Shown one piece after another: positions 11,596 through 23,120 of a DNA stretch of 64,000 nt. The translations under genes and the position numbers were made by a program. The stretch is from Dryomyza anilis (lineage: Eukaryota > Arthropoda > Insecta > Diptera > Dryomyzidae), in assembly GCA_951804985.1 (NCBI GenBank), contig OX638130.1:108636040-108700039 (forward strand). The letters are read 5' to 3'. Position 1 is the stretch's first letter. Every line of letters starts with the position of its first letter. The notes under the pieces are model-generated. The model was given only the letters and a program-made list of their open reading frames with translations, had not been told where the DNA came from and did not search any database.

Positions 11596-11960
11596 AACTC
11601 CCTATTTTCTTCCTATGCAAAAAATATGCCCGGAATCTGCCTTTAAAATTCCAAAAAGTTTGACAACCTCTCCGGGAAAAAATTTCTGGAATTTTTCAGA
11701 AAAATTTTAGACATATTACCGGCAGTTTGTGAAATTATGTAGAATTTTAATGGCAGATTCACGGCATATTTTGGCAACGGGCAGAAAACCAACAGCTTGT
11801 AATACAAACTCCGCATTTGTCTGTTTGAACTTGATATTTGTAATATTTTGTTTGGGGTCCCCGATACAAAATGTCTGTCATTTTTCAGGAATATTTCGGG
11901 CATATTTCCGGCAAACACATAAACTGAATAGTTTGGGAAGCACAGGGAATGCTCAGAGAA
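11596..11960. repeat. Dispersed repeat with CCGGAATCTGCC / TTTAAAATTCCA words
   Basis: Words such as ATGCCCGGAATCTGCC, AAATTTTAGACATATTACCGG and GGCAACGGGCAGAAAA recur. The same repeat appears at 36240-36500 (TTCTGCCCGTTCCC, AATCTGCCATTAAAATTCC). No coding capacity, function unknown. Confidence 0.5.
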
Positions 11961-11999
11961 TGCCCAGTGCAATGCACAGTGTTGATCGTAGGAAGAGAT

Positions 12000-12260
12000 G
12001 ATAGGAAAGATATGCTGGTAGATGTTTGTCGGGGAAAACAGACGCAGGGAGATTATTCAGCAAGCCTATCGTGCGACAGAAAAACGAATTGTCTCTGTAT
12101 AGCGTGGTTCTGTTGAGAGCCGAGATAACTACGAAGGGTATCTACGTCCGAGTAGAACGAGAAAACACACTACCTTATTAAATCAGGCCATACCTCCCCA
12201 AAAGTTCTTCGGTGGTCAAGAGAACCAAAAGATGGTGAAATTCCTTCATCCCCTATTATA
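12000..12260. repeat. Repeat remnant shared with 28245-28350
   Basis: AAACGAATTGTCTCTGTATAGCGTGGTTCTGTTGA here matches a slightly diverged copy near 28300-28340. It lies just before the SINE. Family unknown. Confidence 0.4.
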
Positions 12261-12261
12261 T

Positions 12262-12544
12262 GTAGCCGCGGTTGCTCAGTGGTTAGTGCGTTGGACTGCG
12301 AGCCGAAAGGTCCCCGGTTCAAGCCTGGACTGGGGCTAACAACATCTTTTCATAGAAACATTTTTCTACACCGCGCTACCTCTCGTCCGTAAATGGCAAA
12401 CCTACGAGAGTAAAACCATTGCCTATGAAAAGCTCTCACCCACCGTTCAGATTCGGCAATAAACTGTAGGTCCGTAGGTCTGTAGGAGAGAGCTCGACCG
12501 AAGTTCTATACAGGACTGTAGCGCCAAACTATTATTATTATTAA
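12262..12544 (+). mobile_element. tRNA-derived SINE, copy A
   Basis: The head resembles a tRNA gene: box A TTGCTCAGTGG at 12272-12282 and box B GGTTCAAGCCT at 12316-12326, 44 bp apart as in tRNA genes. A non-tRNA body (CGCGCTACCTCTCG, GAAAAGCTCTCACCC, CTGTAGCGCCAAAC) and an (ATT)n tail follow. A second full copy is at 23121. RNA polymerase III transcription is inferred from the boxes. Confidence 0.8.
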
Positions 12545-12800
12545 ATACATCGCACGTTGTTGTATACGATCCAGGAACTCCAAGAAGAATTTCGAAACAC
12601 CTGTCCAAATTTGCGAATTGTATTCCATGTGAGGTCAAATATGAATAGTGTAGACAGTACTCACTATTATGTCCTATACCGGGCGCTTCTTTCGACATAT
12701 CAAATATGTGATCATTCCAACGGAGGTCTCATTGAATTGATATGCCTAGAACGTCAAGAGCAGCTGACTACGCAATATTCACAGCGCCCATAGTGTGGGG
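12545..12800 (-). pseudogene. Non-LTR retrotransposon reverse transcriptase remnant
   Basis: The DNA matches part of the better-preserved remnant at 29280-29770 in the same orientation (shared words GCGAATTGTATTCCAT, ACATATCAAATAT, TTCCAACGGAGGTC). The reading frame is destroyed. It directly adjoins the SINE tail. Confidence 0.5.
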
Positions 12801-12911
12801 AGGGAGGAGTGAATCCATTCTTTTGTGAGATAAGAGACACATTTTGGAAACAAAACAAAATTTTTAGAAACCGGCAAATTTGATACAAACTATGGCTTTG
12901 TCTGCTTGAAA

Positions 12912-13602
12912 TATTTTGAAAAAGTTTGGGTTTGTTTTTGATTTTGATTTTATGTTTGGTTTGTGTTGTTGTTTTACTTTTGTTTATGGATTTTTTGCTA
13001 ATCCTTTTGAGTTTTTGTGTTCAAAATTTGATTTTTGTTTTTTTTTGCTTATGTTTGTGTTTTCACTTTTATTTTTGTGTTTTTGCTTTTGTTATTTTTT
13101 TTTTGATTATGTTTTGGGTTTCTTGCTATTGCTATTGCTTTTTCTTTTGTTTCTTTGTTTTTACTTTTGTTTTTGTGTTTGTTCTTGTTTTTGATTTTGC
13201 TTTGGCTTTTAAGAGTTTTAAGGTTTAAGGGTTTGTGTATTTGATTTTGTTTTTTGTGTTTTTACTTTTGTTCTTGTGTTTTTTCTTTTGTTTTTGGAAT
13301 TTTTGACTTGTTTTATCCTTAGCTTTTGTTTTTGTTTTTGAGTTTATGTTTTTGCTTTTATGTTTTGTGATTTGCATTCGATATTGTGTTTTTACTTTTG
13401 TTTTGATTTTGTTGTTGTTGTTTTTGCTTTTATTTTATTATTTTTTTGTTTGATTTTTTTTTTTTTTTTGTATTTTTGTATTTTTTTGTGCTTTCGTTTT
13501 TGTTTTTGTCCTTGTGTTTTTTGGTTTTTTTGTGTGTGTTTTTTTTGTTCTTTTGTGCCTTTGCTTTTGTTTTTGTGTTTTTACTTTTGTAATATAATTT
13601 TT
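12912..13602. repeat. T/G-rich TTTTTGTTTTTG low-complexity tract
   Basis: Long run of TTTTTGTG, TTTTGCTTTTG and TTTTTACTTTTG words, like 1842-2724. The Phe/Leu/Val-rich frames on either strand are composition artefacts. Confidence 0.75.
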
Positions 13603-13768
13603 TAGGTTATTTGTCCAATCCATATATATTATATGTCACCCTCCGGACTCCTAGTATCCTCGTTTCAGTCAAATCGGTTAAGCGGTTTAGACGCGATGTT
13701 GGAACAAACAGACCAAACGATAGACAGATCGACAGCCAGACCAAGAGTTTTATATAAATAGTTATAGA
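13603..13768 (+). mobile_element. 3' end of the ACTAGCTGGAC element family
   Basis: TGTCACCCTCCGGACTCC, AAATCGGTTAAGCGGTTTAGACG and GACCAAGAGTTTTATATA match the 3' end of the larger element at 26761-27850. Only the end is preserved. Confidence 0.6.
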
Positions 13769-15535
13769 TGGTAGACATTTGGTCTCGATTTTTTCTTAAC
13801 TTGGGGACGGGCAGCAGACAGGCAGCTTTTGATAAAAACTTAACTGCTTCAATTTTTTTAAAATTTTGTTTCAAATCTTCCTTTAGCTTGCCAAAAACCT
13901 TCTCAAGATAAAAATCTTAATAATTAGTTATCACAACTAACATTTAGATAAATTCTATTCCAAAATTTTCTGCATTGTTGTATTACAATATTTGGTAACA
14001 CATTATATTAAAATCACAATATTACTCCTTACAACCAAATAATTATATATTATTAAACAATTGTCAGTCATGTCAACTAATATTTCATTTTTAGCATCAC
14101 TGATTTTTGCCAACTCAAATTTTCTACTTTTGAATTGTTTTTTTTTATTATTTGCAAAGCATTATAAACTAATTATTTAAATAATTTCGTATAATAAAAG
14201 ATTTTTTGTTATTTATTTCACAAAAACGCTCCTTCGAATTGCTTTACATTCTCATTTCATAAATATTTAGTGTTGCTTCAAGTGTGCAAAACTATGGCAA
14301 ACTTTTCTCTCCTGTTCCTATATTTGTTGCATGGTTATTGCTGTTCTAGTTGCTATGTAGTGTAACAGATGGCAACACATGTCTCAGTTGTGCCACATGG
14401 AGGGAAATTCGGCGCAATATTGTCGGTCGTGCCAAAGCCTCGGAAGTGCAAATGTTAAACTCAACTTAGAGGCAGAAATACATATACACTATGTATCTCT
14501 TTAACTAAAAGTTAACTTTCATTAGTCGATTTTGCCTACGCGCGCACATTTCTTGTCGTCGACACTTCCGCGCATCCGGCGCTGTGTCCTGCGAACAGCC
14601 GTTTCCGCAGTGTTGGCGGAATTTGTTGTGGCGCAATCATTTAAATGTGTCGCCTCGCCACAAAAACGACGACTACACCGACAATATTTACTACAACAAC
14701 ACTAACGACTACAACAAGTACGACTAGTAATACTACCACTATGTTAAGGCAACAACATAGTGCCACATAGTAATTTTATAAACATGTAACATCTAATAAT
14801 CATCCGCAATGGTGGCCGCAAAGAAGAAAAATATAAAATAAAAATCTGAGGCAGAGAACTCAAATAATATGAGGAAAACGAAGAGAAGACTAAGAATAAG
14901 GATGCGGCTTCAGAAAACTTGTCTGTTCTTCGAACTGAGTTGCAGAGTTAGTTGGCAATAAGTTGCTGTCGTAGATGATGATAATGATGAACATGAAAAT
15001 AAAACGCAAACATTAAAAAAAATAATAAATAAAATAAAATTATAATAAAAAAAAATTATATTTAAAAACTTTAAATACTGTGGACATATTGGATAATAAA
15101 TATGGTTTATAAATCCTAAAAATAACTGCTACCTTGTAATCTTGAAAGAATTTCCTTTCATTTGAGTACCCTTTGAAGTGTTTATGAAAATTACTTATTC
15201 GAAATTCCAACGAAAACTTACCAAAAAGTTTAAACATGTTGAAAAAGTAATACACACACAATTTTAGCCAAATCGAAAATCGTTTAGAGGTCACACAACT
15301 CGATTTCCTTTTTTTAGACCAATGAAAATCGTTTGTACGTCGCTTTGATTAAAATTGAATAAATTCTTTAATTATCGTTGGATTTTAATAAAATTTTGGA
15401 GTCTTGAACGTAATTTACTACAGATTACAGTGAAATTGTCAATATTTTGATCCGATGATTTATAATTTATTTGATCCGGTGGTTTATAATTTATTTAGCG
15501 ATTTTTAAATATACTAATTTCAGAATTTTTAGTAT
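13769..15535. other. No gene seen; GC-richer single-copy island at 14300-14960
   Basis: Between 14300 and 14960 the sequence is less AT-rich and free of the window's repeats (for example CACTTCCGCGCATCCGGCG and CAACACTAACGACTACAAC). It might be an untranslated exon or regulatory DNA, but no splice-supported frame is visible. The flanks are ordinary AT-rich DNA. Confidence 0.35.
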
Positions 15536-15650
15536 TGTGAGTTTTATTGTGGTGATTTTCGGTGTGGTAAGTTTCGGTGTGGTGAGTTTTGGTGTGGTGA
15601 GTTTCGGTGTGGTGAGTATCAGTGTAGTGAATTTCGGTGTGTAGTAACCA
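15536..15650. repeat. 15-bp GGTGAGTTTCGGTGT minisatellite
   Basis: About seven copies of a 15-bp unit, GTGGTGAGTTTYGGT. It is followed by GTAGTAACCAAAACTAAAATA, a segment also found before the array at 27105, so both belong to one element family. Confidence 0.75.
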
Positions 15651-15685
15651 AAACTAAAATAATTCTCCGCCAAAACAACTTTTTA

Positions 15686-15848
15686 TACCCTACACTAAGA
15701 GTGAAAGGGTATATTCAGTTTGGTACGCCGTTTGTAACACCCAGAAGGAAGCATCTCCGGTATCGAAAAGTATATAGATTCTTGATCAGCATGACCTCCT
15801 GAGTCGATTTAGCGATGTCCGTCTGTCCGTATGTCTGTCTGTCTGTCC

Positions 15849-15910
<62 letters not shown>

Positions 15911-16428
15911 CTGTCCGTCTGTCTGTTGAAATCCCTACTACTTTTAAAATTGAAGAGCTAGATAAATGAAACTTATAACTTAGATTACTAATATACCTGT
16001 ACCTAATATACGCTGTATGTGCGAAAAAATTGGCGAGATCGGTCCATTGTGACCTATGATGTTCACTTATGTTATGTTCAAATACCTCATATAAAATGTA
16101 CATATAAAGATCAATTTTTATGTATACGTGCTTAGGTAAACTTTTTTGGTCAAATATATATTGATATCATGCTCAAATACATGATAATAATGTTTTCCGG
16201 CGAAAAGACTTGTGGTTCACAAAAAAAAAATCGAAATTCGGTACACCTACCCATTTGTAAATATGGGTATCAAATGAATGGAAATTCTTCAGCAATTGAA
16301 TGTTTGTAGTTATTTTCTGGATTCGTATACCCTGGTGACCTATTTATCACTTTGAATGGTAACCACACATATGTGTAGGGTATTTATAGTCGGCTTAGAC
16401 CGACTATAATAACCTTCCCAACTGGTTT
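15686..16428 (+). mobile_element. mini-me-like repeat, copy 3, with expanded (GTCT)n
   Basis: TACCCTACACTAAGAG start, TA-rich box, core TCAGCATGACC / GAGTCGATTTAGCGATGTCC, then about 110 bp of GTCT/GTCC repeats (15816-15926), and the end TAGTCGGCTTAGACCGACTATA. Nearly identical to the copy at 60435. It interrupts the minisatellite-bearing element on either side. Confidence 0.78.
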
Positions 16429-16476
16429 TCTTTTCTCTTTGGACTGTTCTTCCCCGTAGAGTTTTTACCAATAGAA

Positions 16477-16665
16477 GTTTTAGTGTGGTGAGTTTAAGTA
16501 TGGTGAGTTTTAGTGTGGTGAGTTTTGGTGTGGTGAGTTTCAGTGTGGTGAGTTTCGGTGTGGTGAGTTTTGGTGTGGTGAGTTTCGGTGTGGTGAGTTT
16601 CTGTGTAGTGAGTTTTGGTGTAGTGAATTTCGGTATGGTGAAATCGGTGTGGTGAGCTTAAAGAA
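16477..16665. repeat. 15-bp GGTGAGTTTTGGTGT minisatellite
   Basis: About twelve copies of the same 15-bp unit as 15536-15650. The short piece before it (TTCTTCCCCGTAGAG) matches the second 15-bp array type at 26960-27105, placing this as the continuation of the element split by the mini-me insertion. Confidence 0.75.
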
Positions 16666-17002
16666 TTTAGGGTGGTTGGTACACTCTGCTGTGAAATATC
16701 TTGATGTCTTGATGTAACTGTCAAATATACACCATCTTGAAAATTTACCTTCTATGGATGGTGCCACGTCCAGTAGACCTATCTCACCCACATTCGATCA
16801 GACCTTTTCGAATGGATAAATATAATGCTGACCAAAATTTAATTAAAATTGCTATCCTAATAGCAGATATAACGTGTTTTTCATTTTTAGGTTATGTGGG
16901 AGGTGCGACACCTAGTTCACCAATCCCACTAAGATAGAGTCTTAGTGGGATTGTGTCCAAATTTTGTTCGATTCGATTCAGCTGTTTTGACATGTACTCT
17001 GA
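16666..17002. other. 3' remainder of the minisatellite-bearing element
   Basis: TTAGGTTATGTGGGAGGTGCG and CACCAATCCCAC resemble TTAGGTTGTATGGGAGGTACC and TCCAATCCCGCC in the element at 26761-27850. The rest is unremarkable. Confidence 0.4.
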
Positions 17003-17911
17003 ACACAGAAAAAAAAATCTTCAATATAATGAATTTATTCATAAATATTATGAATTATTTCACCAACTATCAGATTCATCATATTGATACCACCGTTCAT
17101 TAAATGAATGACACATGAATGAATGCATTCATTATATATATGAACGAAATATTCAATACAATGAATTTGAATTGTCATATTGATGAATTTGTTCATAATA
17201 TTAAAAAAAAAAAAAAAATGTTGTAAAAATTTTATTTAAAAAATAAAAGTACAAAAATTAAAAAAATATTTTTCGGAAAAAAAATTGTTCCGAAAAAAAA
17301 AAATTCGACAAAAAAAATTTGTTCGAAAAAACATGTTTTTCGAAAAAAATATTGTTCGAAAAAAAAATTATCGAAAAAAAATGTTGTCAAAAAAAATAAA
17401 TTGTTCGATAAAATTTTTTTTTCGAAAAAAGAAATTGTTCGAAAAAAATATTTTTTTTTTCAAAAATATATTTTTTATAAATATTAAAAAGTTGTAATTA
17501 TAATAAATATATTATAAAACATTTTACTAATTTATGCATGTCGAGCAAGCATTATATAAGATATAACACACAAGAACTACTTGAGAACTGAGAAGTGCGG
17601 CAAAAAACGAACAAAAAAAAATATATTTTTTAATTGAAATTTGGTTTTATGAACACCGTTCTTCAATATGATGAACATATATGTTGTATTTTATATTTTG
17701 GTTCATTAATATGATGAAACGTATTCTTCACATACAGTTCATCATATTGAAAAAAACTTTTTCGACAGTTACCAAGCGTTCTTCATATTTATGATAGCAT
17801 TCATAATATTGATGGCGTTAGTCATTAATATTATGAATGGTTTTTCAATACAATGAATCATGGGCTGAAGAACGGAATTCATCAATATGATGTACTTTTT
17901 TTTTCTGTGTA
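17003..17911 (-). mobile_element. MITE family M, full-length inverted copy (copy 3)
   Basis: Bounded by ACACAGAAAAAAAAA and TTTTTTTTTCTGTGT. The 3' end module (TTCATAAATATTATGAATT) comes first, then an AT-rich core with AAAAATTGTTCGAAAAA words, then the 5' modules inverted. About 909 bp with no coding capacity. Confidence 0.82.
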
Positions 17912-18011
17912 CATTCATGCAGAAATACAAACATTCACAAATACTTAGTAGATTATGAATGTCAATTACTATACATTGTACTTTAACCTTTCCCGACACT
18001 TTGAAATACTT

Positions 18012-18461
18012 TACACACACAAAAAATATCACCAAAAATTTCAGCAACTACCAGTATTCATTATATTGATGATTTCATTCATTGAACTAAAATCGTATTC
18101 TTTAAATGTTTTTTATTTTCAAAATTTGTTTTTAACATTAAGTTTCAAACACAAATTTCTCTCCATTTACACATTTATGTATTTATAAATCTTATACGAG
18201 TTATAATATTTAATTGCTAATTATGCGAAGACTGCATTTCATCATATTAATGAATAATGTACATCATATTGATGCATTTTGCTCATCAAACCACATTAAT
18301 TTAAATATCATAAATCTTAAATACGTAAATTTCTTGATATAAAAAATATTAAAAATGAAAAACACTGAAAAAATACGATTTTAGTTCAATGAATGAAATC
18401 ATCAATATGATGCATATTGGTAGTTGTTGAAATTTTTGGTGATATTTTTTTGTGTGCAGAC
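18012..18461. mobile_element. 450-bp inverted-repeat MITE related to family M
   Basis: The first roughly 85 bp (CACACAAAAAATATCACC ... TTCATTGAACTAAAATCG) recur inverted at the end (CGATTTTAGTTCAATGAA ... GGTGATATTTTTTTGTGTG). A 3' half of the same element lies at 52795-53093. Non-coding. Confidence 0.78.
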
Positions 18462-20771
18462 GAAGACCAAAATTTACCCATAATATTTCAGAATTCTGTC
18501 TAATTAAGATTTTCTTAAAATACCATTTAGTGAGTTGTTTTAATGTAATTTCTTTAACGTTTAGAATCTTTAGAACCTACATTTTTCTGTCAGTGTAATA
18601 AGTAGTATAATAAAATAAAAATGCTGAAAAATGTGTGTTCTCTAGAACCATTTACATATAAACTCCACTTTTTAGCAGAGCCATGTTAAAGTAGTTAAAT
18701 ATTGTTTTGCCGCTTACATGACATAAATCCAAGAAATCCTTTTATAAAGTGTTGACTGCTGCAGAGGCGTTAGCAGTAAAAGCAGCGGGACACTTTATAC
18801 GGAGAATATTTTTTTTTAATATATTACCGTATGAGTGAATTAGAGTGTGTATATATTAAGTACATGTATGCATCTATGCTAAAAAAAAAATATATATTTT
18901 TTTGTCACTTTCATCTTCAATCGCATTTCTTTGAATGCAGTAAAAAAGGAACATGGAGAAATTGAAACTATTCTGTGAATAGTGTCAATAAAGCGGCTGA
19001 AGCTTTCGTCGTAAGGATTTGCAAAGAACAAGAACAAATCAGAGCATGTTCGTTGATTTACGCAGTTTGTCTTTCAGATTGATCCGTCTTTTCACCCACA
19101 CTTACTTCCTTTTGTTTCGGTGTATTTTAAGCCATCACCAACGCATTTGTGAGCTCAAGCAATTCTCACGACTTCTCGCAAGTCATGCATGACTTGGTTG
19201 CCACAACAGGACACTTTTGTTGTCATGTTGTTTCTTTTACCGTTGTTGTACACTCAAAAAACAATAATAATAATATTCAACAGTACAAATAACTATTAGT
19301 TTTATAGTGCACGAACATATATGATTTAAACTATCTCCCCATCTCTTTTACACTCATGTGTCGCGCACAGCCGTATTCTAGAAGTTTCCATTAAGTGAGA
19401 AATCGTGCTTCTCTAATGAAATCATATGTGATATTGTACTCCCTGAGTGCGCTGAAGTCTCTACAAGTAAGTTTTTCTCAAATTATAAAAAAACTTTAAA
19501 GTAAACGGACAGCAACAATATAACATAATACTATAAATTCAATAGTATTTACACTATAATAAAATTAGTTTACATCTCATTGTAAAATTTTAATAGAAAA
19601 AAGTATTTTTTAAATAAATTTATGATATTTTTCTGAGTGCACTAAGCTGAGTGCAAGTTCTTGTTCATTTCACACTCTTCATCCGCTTTGAAGGGTTGAT
19701 GTTGGTTGGTGTGTCTGTCGTCTATTTGAGAGACTGTCTCTCTGTTTGTCTCAAGTTACATAATTTCCGCTATCAATTTATTTTGCGCACGAAGCTGCTG
19801 CCACTGCTGCTCTTTCGCTTTGACATCCTGTCGTCGTGTAGTTGCTGTCGTTGTCGTTGATGGTGGTTGATGGTGGCATCGTCGTCGACTCGACGTCAGG
19901 ATATTGATGGCAATAAAAGCACGATATGCGCTTTGAAAGGATTTAGCATGTTACAGCAATTACGATTTGCGGTCGAGAAGTTATGTGCTTAAAATGAACG
20001 TGCTAAGGGTGGGCGTTTGAGTCTTTTGTATGCCGTTGACACTGATGACAACGCAATGAGGCCGATTGTGACGATTAAGTTGGTGCTGGCAAATGCTGTA
20101 GCTGCTGTATGTGGGCAAGGATTTGTTGAAGATATTCTGAGATGTGCTGATAGTCAAGGATATGTGTATTGTCAAGGATATACTAAAGTACATAAGTATT
20201 TAGAAATTTATTTCTATTTGGAAATTAATTTCTATTTAGTTTTAGTTATAATTTGGGCATTTATTAAATTTACAAAATCCATATATTTTCAACATTTATT
20301 GCATGTATACAATGGAATTAAATTTCTGAAATGTTTACATGTTAATTGTTAAATATCATTATTACATTTTTTATCGCACGATGTTGTGGTAAAACTCCAC
20401 AGCCCACTAATGATGCTTAAATATATGTTGTACTACAGCACACACATGCAAAAATTCTGCAACAAAATGTCCTGAAATACCTAGTTATTTAGTATTTTAT
20501 TATACATTGCAAACAGCATTATTTATGCTCGGCGCACATTTGTTTTCAAAAATAATGCTATTTAAGTGAAATTAATGGATAACTTTATTTAATGCTGTAT
20601 TTTTGAACAGGTGTTTGAGTATTCTGATTTGTAGTATTTACGCATAATACTAATACTCAGAACGAAAGAACTTTTTTTTTTTGTTCAGAGAATATTTGCA
20701 TTGTTTTAAATTTGAAATTTCACCAAAATTTATATTTGAATGAATTTTTTAAACCCCCTTTAATATTGAAG
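18462..20771. other. No gene seen; mostly single-copy-like DNA
   Basis: Contains less AT-rich stretches (19000-19240, 19640-20170) without known repeats. No open frame has recognisable protein features. A donor-like CAAGTAAGT lies at 19465-19473, but no matching exon can be defended. Confidence 0.35.
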
Positions 20772-20773
20772 TA

Positions 20774-21114
20774 AAGGGTTTTTCAACAGGGACGCTACAA
20801 AAGTAGAGCGACAGGGACAGCAAACGGCGCCATATTTCTTGCCGCTCTTTTGACATTTCTCTTCAGTAAGGTTTGTCATTTCATGATAGAAAGATATACG
20901 AATTCGAATTTCGGTAGTAAATTTTAATAATTTCGACTCGTTGTTGGCTCGTCAATCTTTCCATCATGAAATGGCAAACCTGACTGAATAGAAATATCAA
21001 AAGAGCGGCAAGAAATATGGCGTCGTTTGCTGTCCCTGTCGCTTTACTTTTGTAGCGTCCCTGTTGAAAAACCCTTGAAAAAAACTTTTGTAGCGCTCTT
21101 ATTGAAAAACCCTT
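20774..21114. mobile_element. Palindromic mariner-derived MITE (copy Ma3)
   Basis: TA duplications at 20772-20773 and 21115-21116. The left arm (20774 to about 20900) is the inverted 5' end of the mariner element, and about 20951-21078 is the same 5' end in direct orientation. A final 36 bp (21079-21114) is the mariner 3' end with its TIR. So three mariner ends lie in 341 bp and no transposase remains. Confidence 0.85.
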
Positions 21115-21116
21115 TA

Positions 21117-21923
21117 TGTATACATGCAGATATATTATGACTGGTTTTTATTTGTCTGAATTAAGATAGTCGCGCAAATACTACCCCCAAATTTTTCAGG
21201 AATTTGTAAAGCAAATTCAATATGTTTATGCTCATTTCCGTCCATTAATCTATTTCCCTATACTCAGAAATGTTCCATTAAGTACGACCATTGATATTAT
21301 GGTACATATATTAATCGTTGTCCTAATTTCTATTAATTCAAAAGTTTTCAAATGTATTTGAAAAATTCAGTACCATTAATTAATTTCAATAAAGGTATAA
21401 ATCATGGCTGGGCTATCCACTTCACTCCAAAAAAAATCCAGATGGATTTTATCCACTTAAAAAAATCCATGATTTTTGGACTTTTTTCGGATTTTATTGA
21501 TTTTTGTACATTTTTCGAATTATAACTTAGGAAATATTATAAGTCTATTTTTTGAACTTTTCAGGAGAGCAATTTTAAGCTTTACAACTGATTCCTATCG
21601 ATCTGCACCATTAATTAAATATATAATGATGCAGATCGATAGGTGCTTTGAAAACAAATTATAATTGCCTTTACACCACTATTTTATCTAGTACCAATAA
21701 AAAGTTATGGCGAAAAACAAAAAGATTCGCCCTTTTGGCATGACAAGATTTTTAATTTTTTAAATTCTCCCTTTTGGTTTTGTCTTTTGTGGCTAGAAAT
21801 ATCCAACAAAATGAGACGCGATTTTGGCACAGCATACTTGAGGATAAACTACATTCGAAAATGTAAAAAAAAGCGCAAATGTCAAAAATCGCAAATTCAC
21901 CCCTTTGGCATGATATTAACCTG
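21117..21923. other. No gene seen; contains a perfect hairpin
   Basis: Single-copy-like, apart from a 14-bp perfect inverted repeat, CCTATCGATCTGCA, at 21594-21607 with its complement at 21630-21643 around a 22-bp AT-rich loop. Confidence 0.5.
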
Positions 21924-22748
21924 CACAGAAAAAAAAATTTACATCATATTGATGAATTCCGTTCTTCAAAACATGATTCATTGCATTGAAGAACCAATAA
22001 TTATATTAATGCCTGACGACATCAATGTTATGAATGCGATCATAAATATGATGAATGCTTGGTAAAAAGTGTTTTCCAATATGATGAATTGAATGTGAAG
22101 AATACGTTTCATCATATTAATGAACCAAAACATTAAATACAACATATTTTACTTCATATTGAAGAATGCGGTTCATCAAATAAAATTTCAATGAAAATAT
22201 TTATTTTTCGTACATCTCAGTTGTCAAGTAGTTCTTATTTTCTTATATAATATAATACTTACATAAATTAGTAAAATATATTTATATAGAATTACAACTT
22301 TTTATTAATAAAAAATATATAAAAAAAAAAAAAAAATTACATTTTTTTTTTCGAAAACAAAATTTTTCCGGTTGCATTTTTTTCGGATAATTTTTTGTTT
22401 TTTTTGAAAAACATTTTTTTTTTTGTTAAAACAACATTTTTTCTTTTTTTAATTATTTTCTAAAAAAGAAATATGAAAAATATTGAATATTATATTCATA
22501 AATATTATGAACAAATTTATTTTATTTCATTTCATCAATATGACGATTCAAATTCATTGTATTGAATATTTCATTCTTCACTATGAATTTCGATAGTATG
22601 AATAAATTCACATATAGTATAATGAATGCATTCATCAAAATGTCATTTAATGAACGATGGTATTAATATGATGAATCTGGTTGTTGGCAGAAAAATTCAT
22701 AATATTTATGAATAAATTCATCATATTGATGATTTTTTTTACTGTGTG
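21924..22748 (+). mobile_element. MITE family M, full-length (copy 4)
   Basis: Starts CACAGAAAAAAAAATTTAC and ends TTTTTTTTACTGTGTG, about 825 bp. Modules are in standard order: CATCATATTGATGAATTCCG, GAATACGTTTCATCATATTA, the A/T-rich core with TTTTCGAAAA words, then TTTATGAATAAATTCATC. Confidence 0.82.
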
Positions 22749-23110
22749 GAACTTAAATTTAATTATAGATTTTTTTTTGTTATAAAATAAATTAAAATAA
22801 ACTGCAGTTAAAAAATGACTATAGGTGTATTTAGCCTTTATTATTTACTAAATAAAATAAATTATACATCAAATCCATCTTACATATCAAACCCCTCTTA
22901 CGTACAAGAATGTACATCACGAAGTTTATCTTTTTTTTTTGGGTCATTTTGACTCAATTGGATCATTTTAATTTTGTGAGGTTTTGCGTGTACTGAAAGT
23001 CTGTTGTTTTTTGTTTGCATGACTTAATCTGACTTAATATGTCTACATGGTATACCTCCTTTTATTTTTTTTGGTAGTATTTTTTGAAAATTACATTTTT
23101 CTTTCAAATA
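22749..23110. other. No gene seen; AT-rich DNA
   Basis: AT-rich sequence between the MITE and the SINE. Nothing recognisable. Confidence 0.4.
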
Positions 23111-23120
23111 TACTTGGAAA

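Noticed and set aside
12262..12335. A true tRNA gene
   Set aside because: The tRNA-like head lacks a proper folded acceptor stem, is followed by a conserved non-tRNA body and tail, and occurs again at 23121 with a target duplication, so it is a SINE.
14300..14960. Coding gene in the GC-richer island
   Set aside because: No open frame with splice support or recognisable motif; kept only as a single-copy island.
16494..16791. His/Thr-rich protein (HHTKTHHTE repeats)
   Set aside because: It is the translation of the 15-bp minisatellite; the same occurs at 27476-27703.
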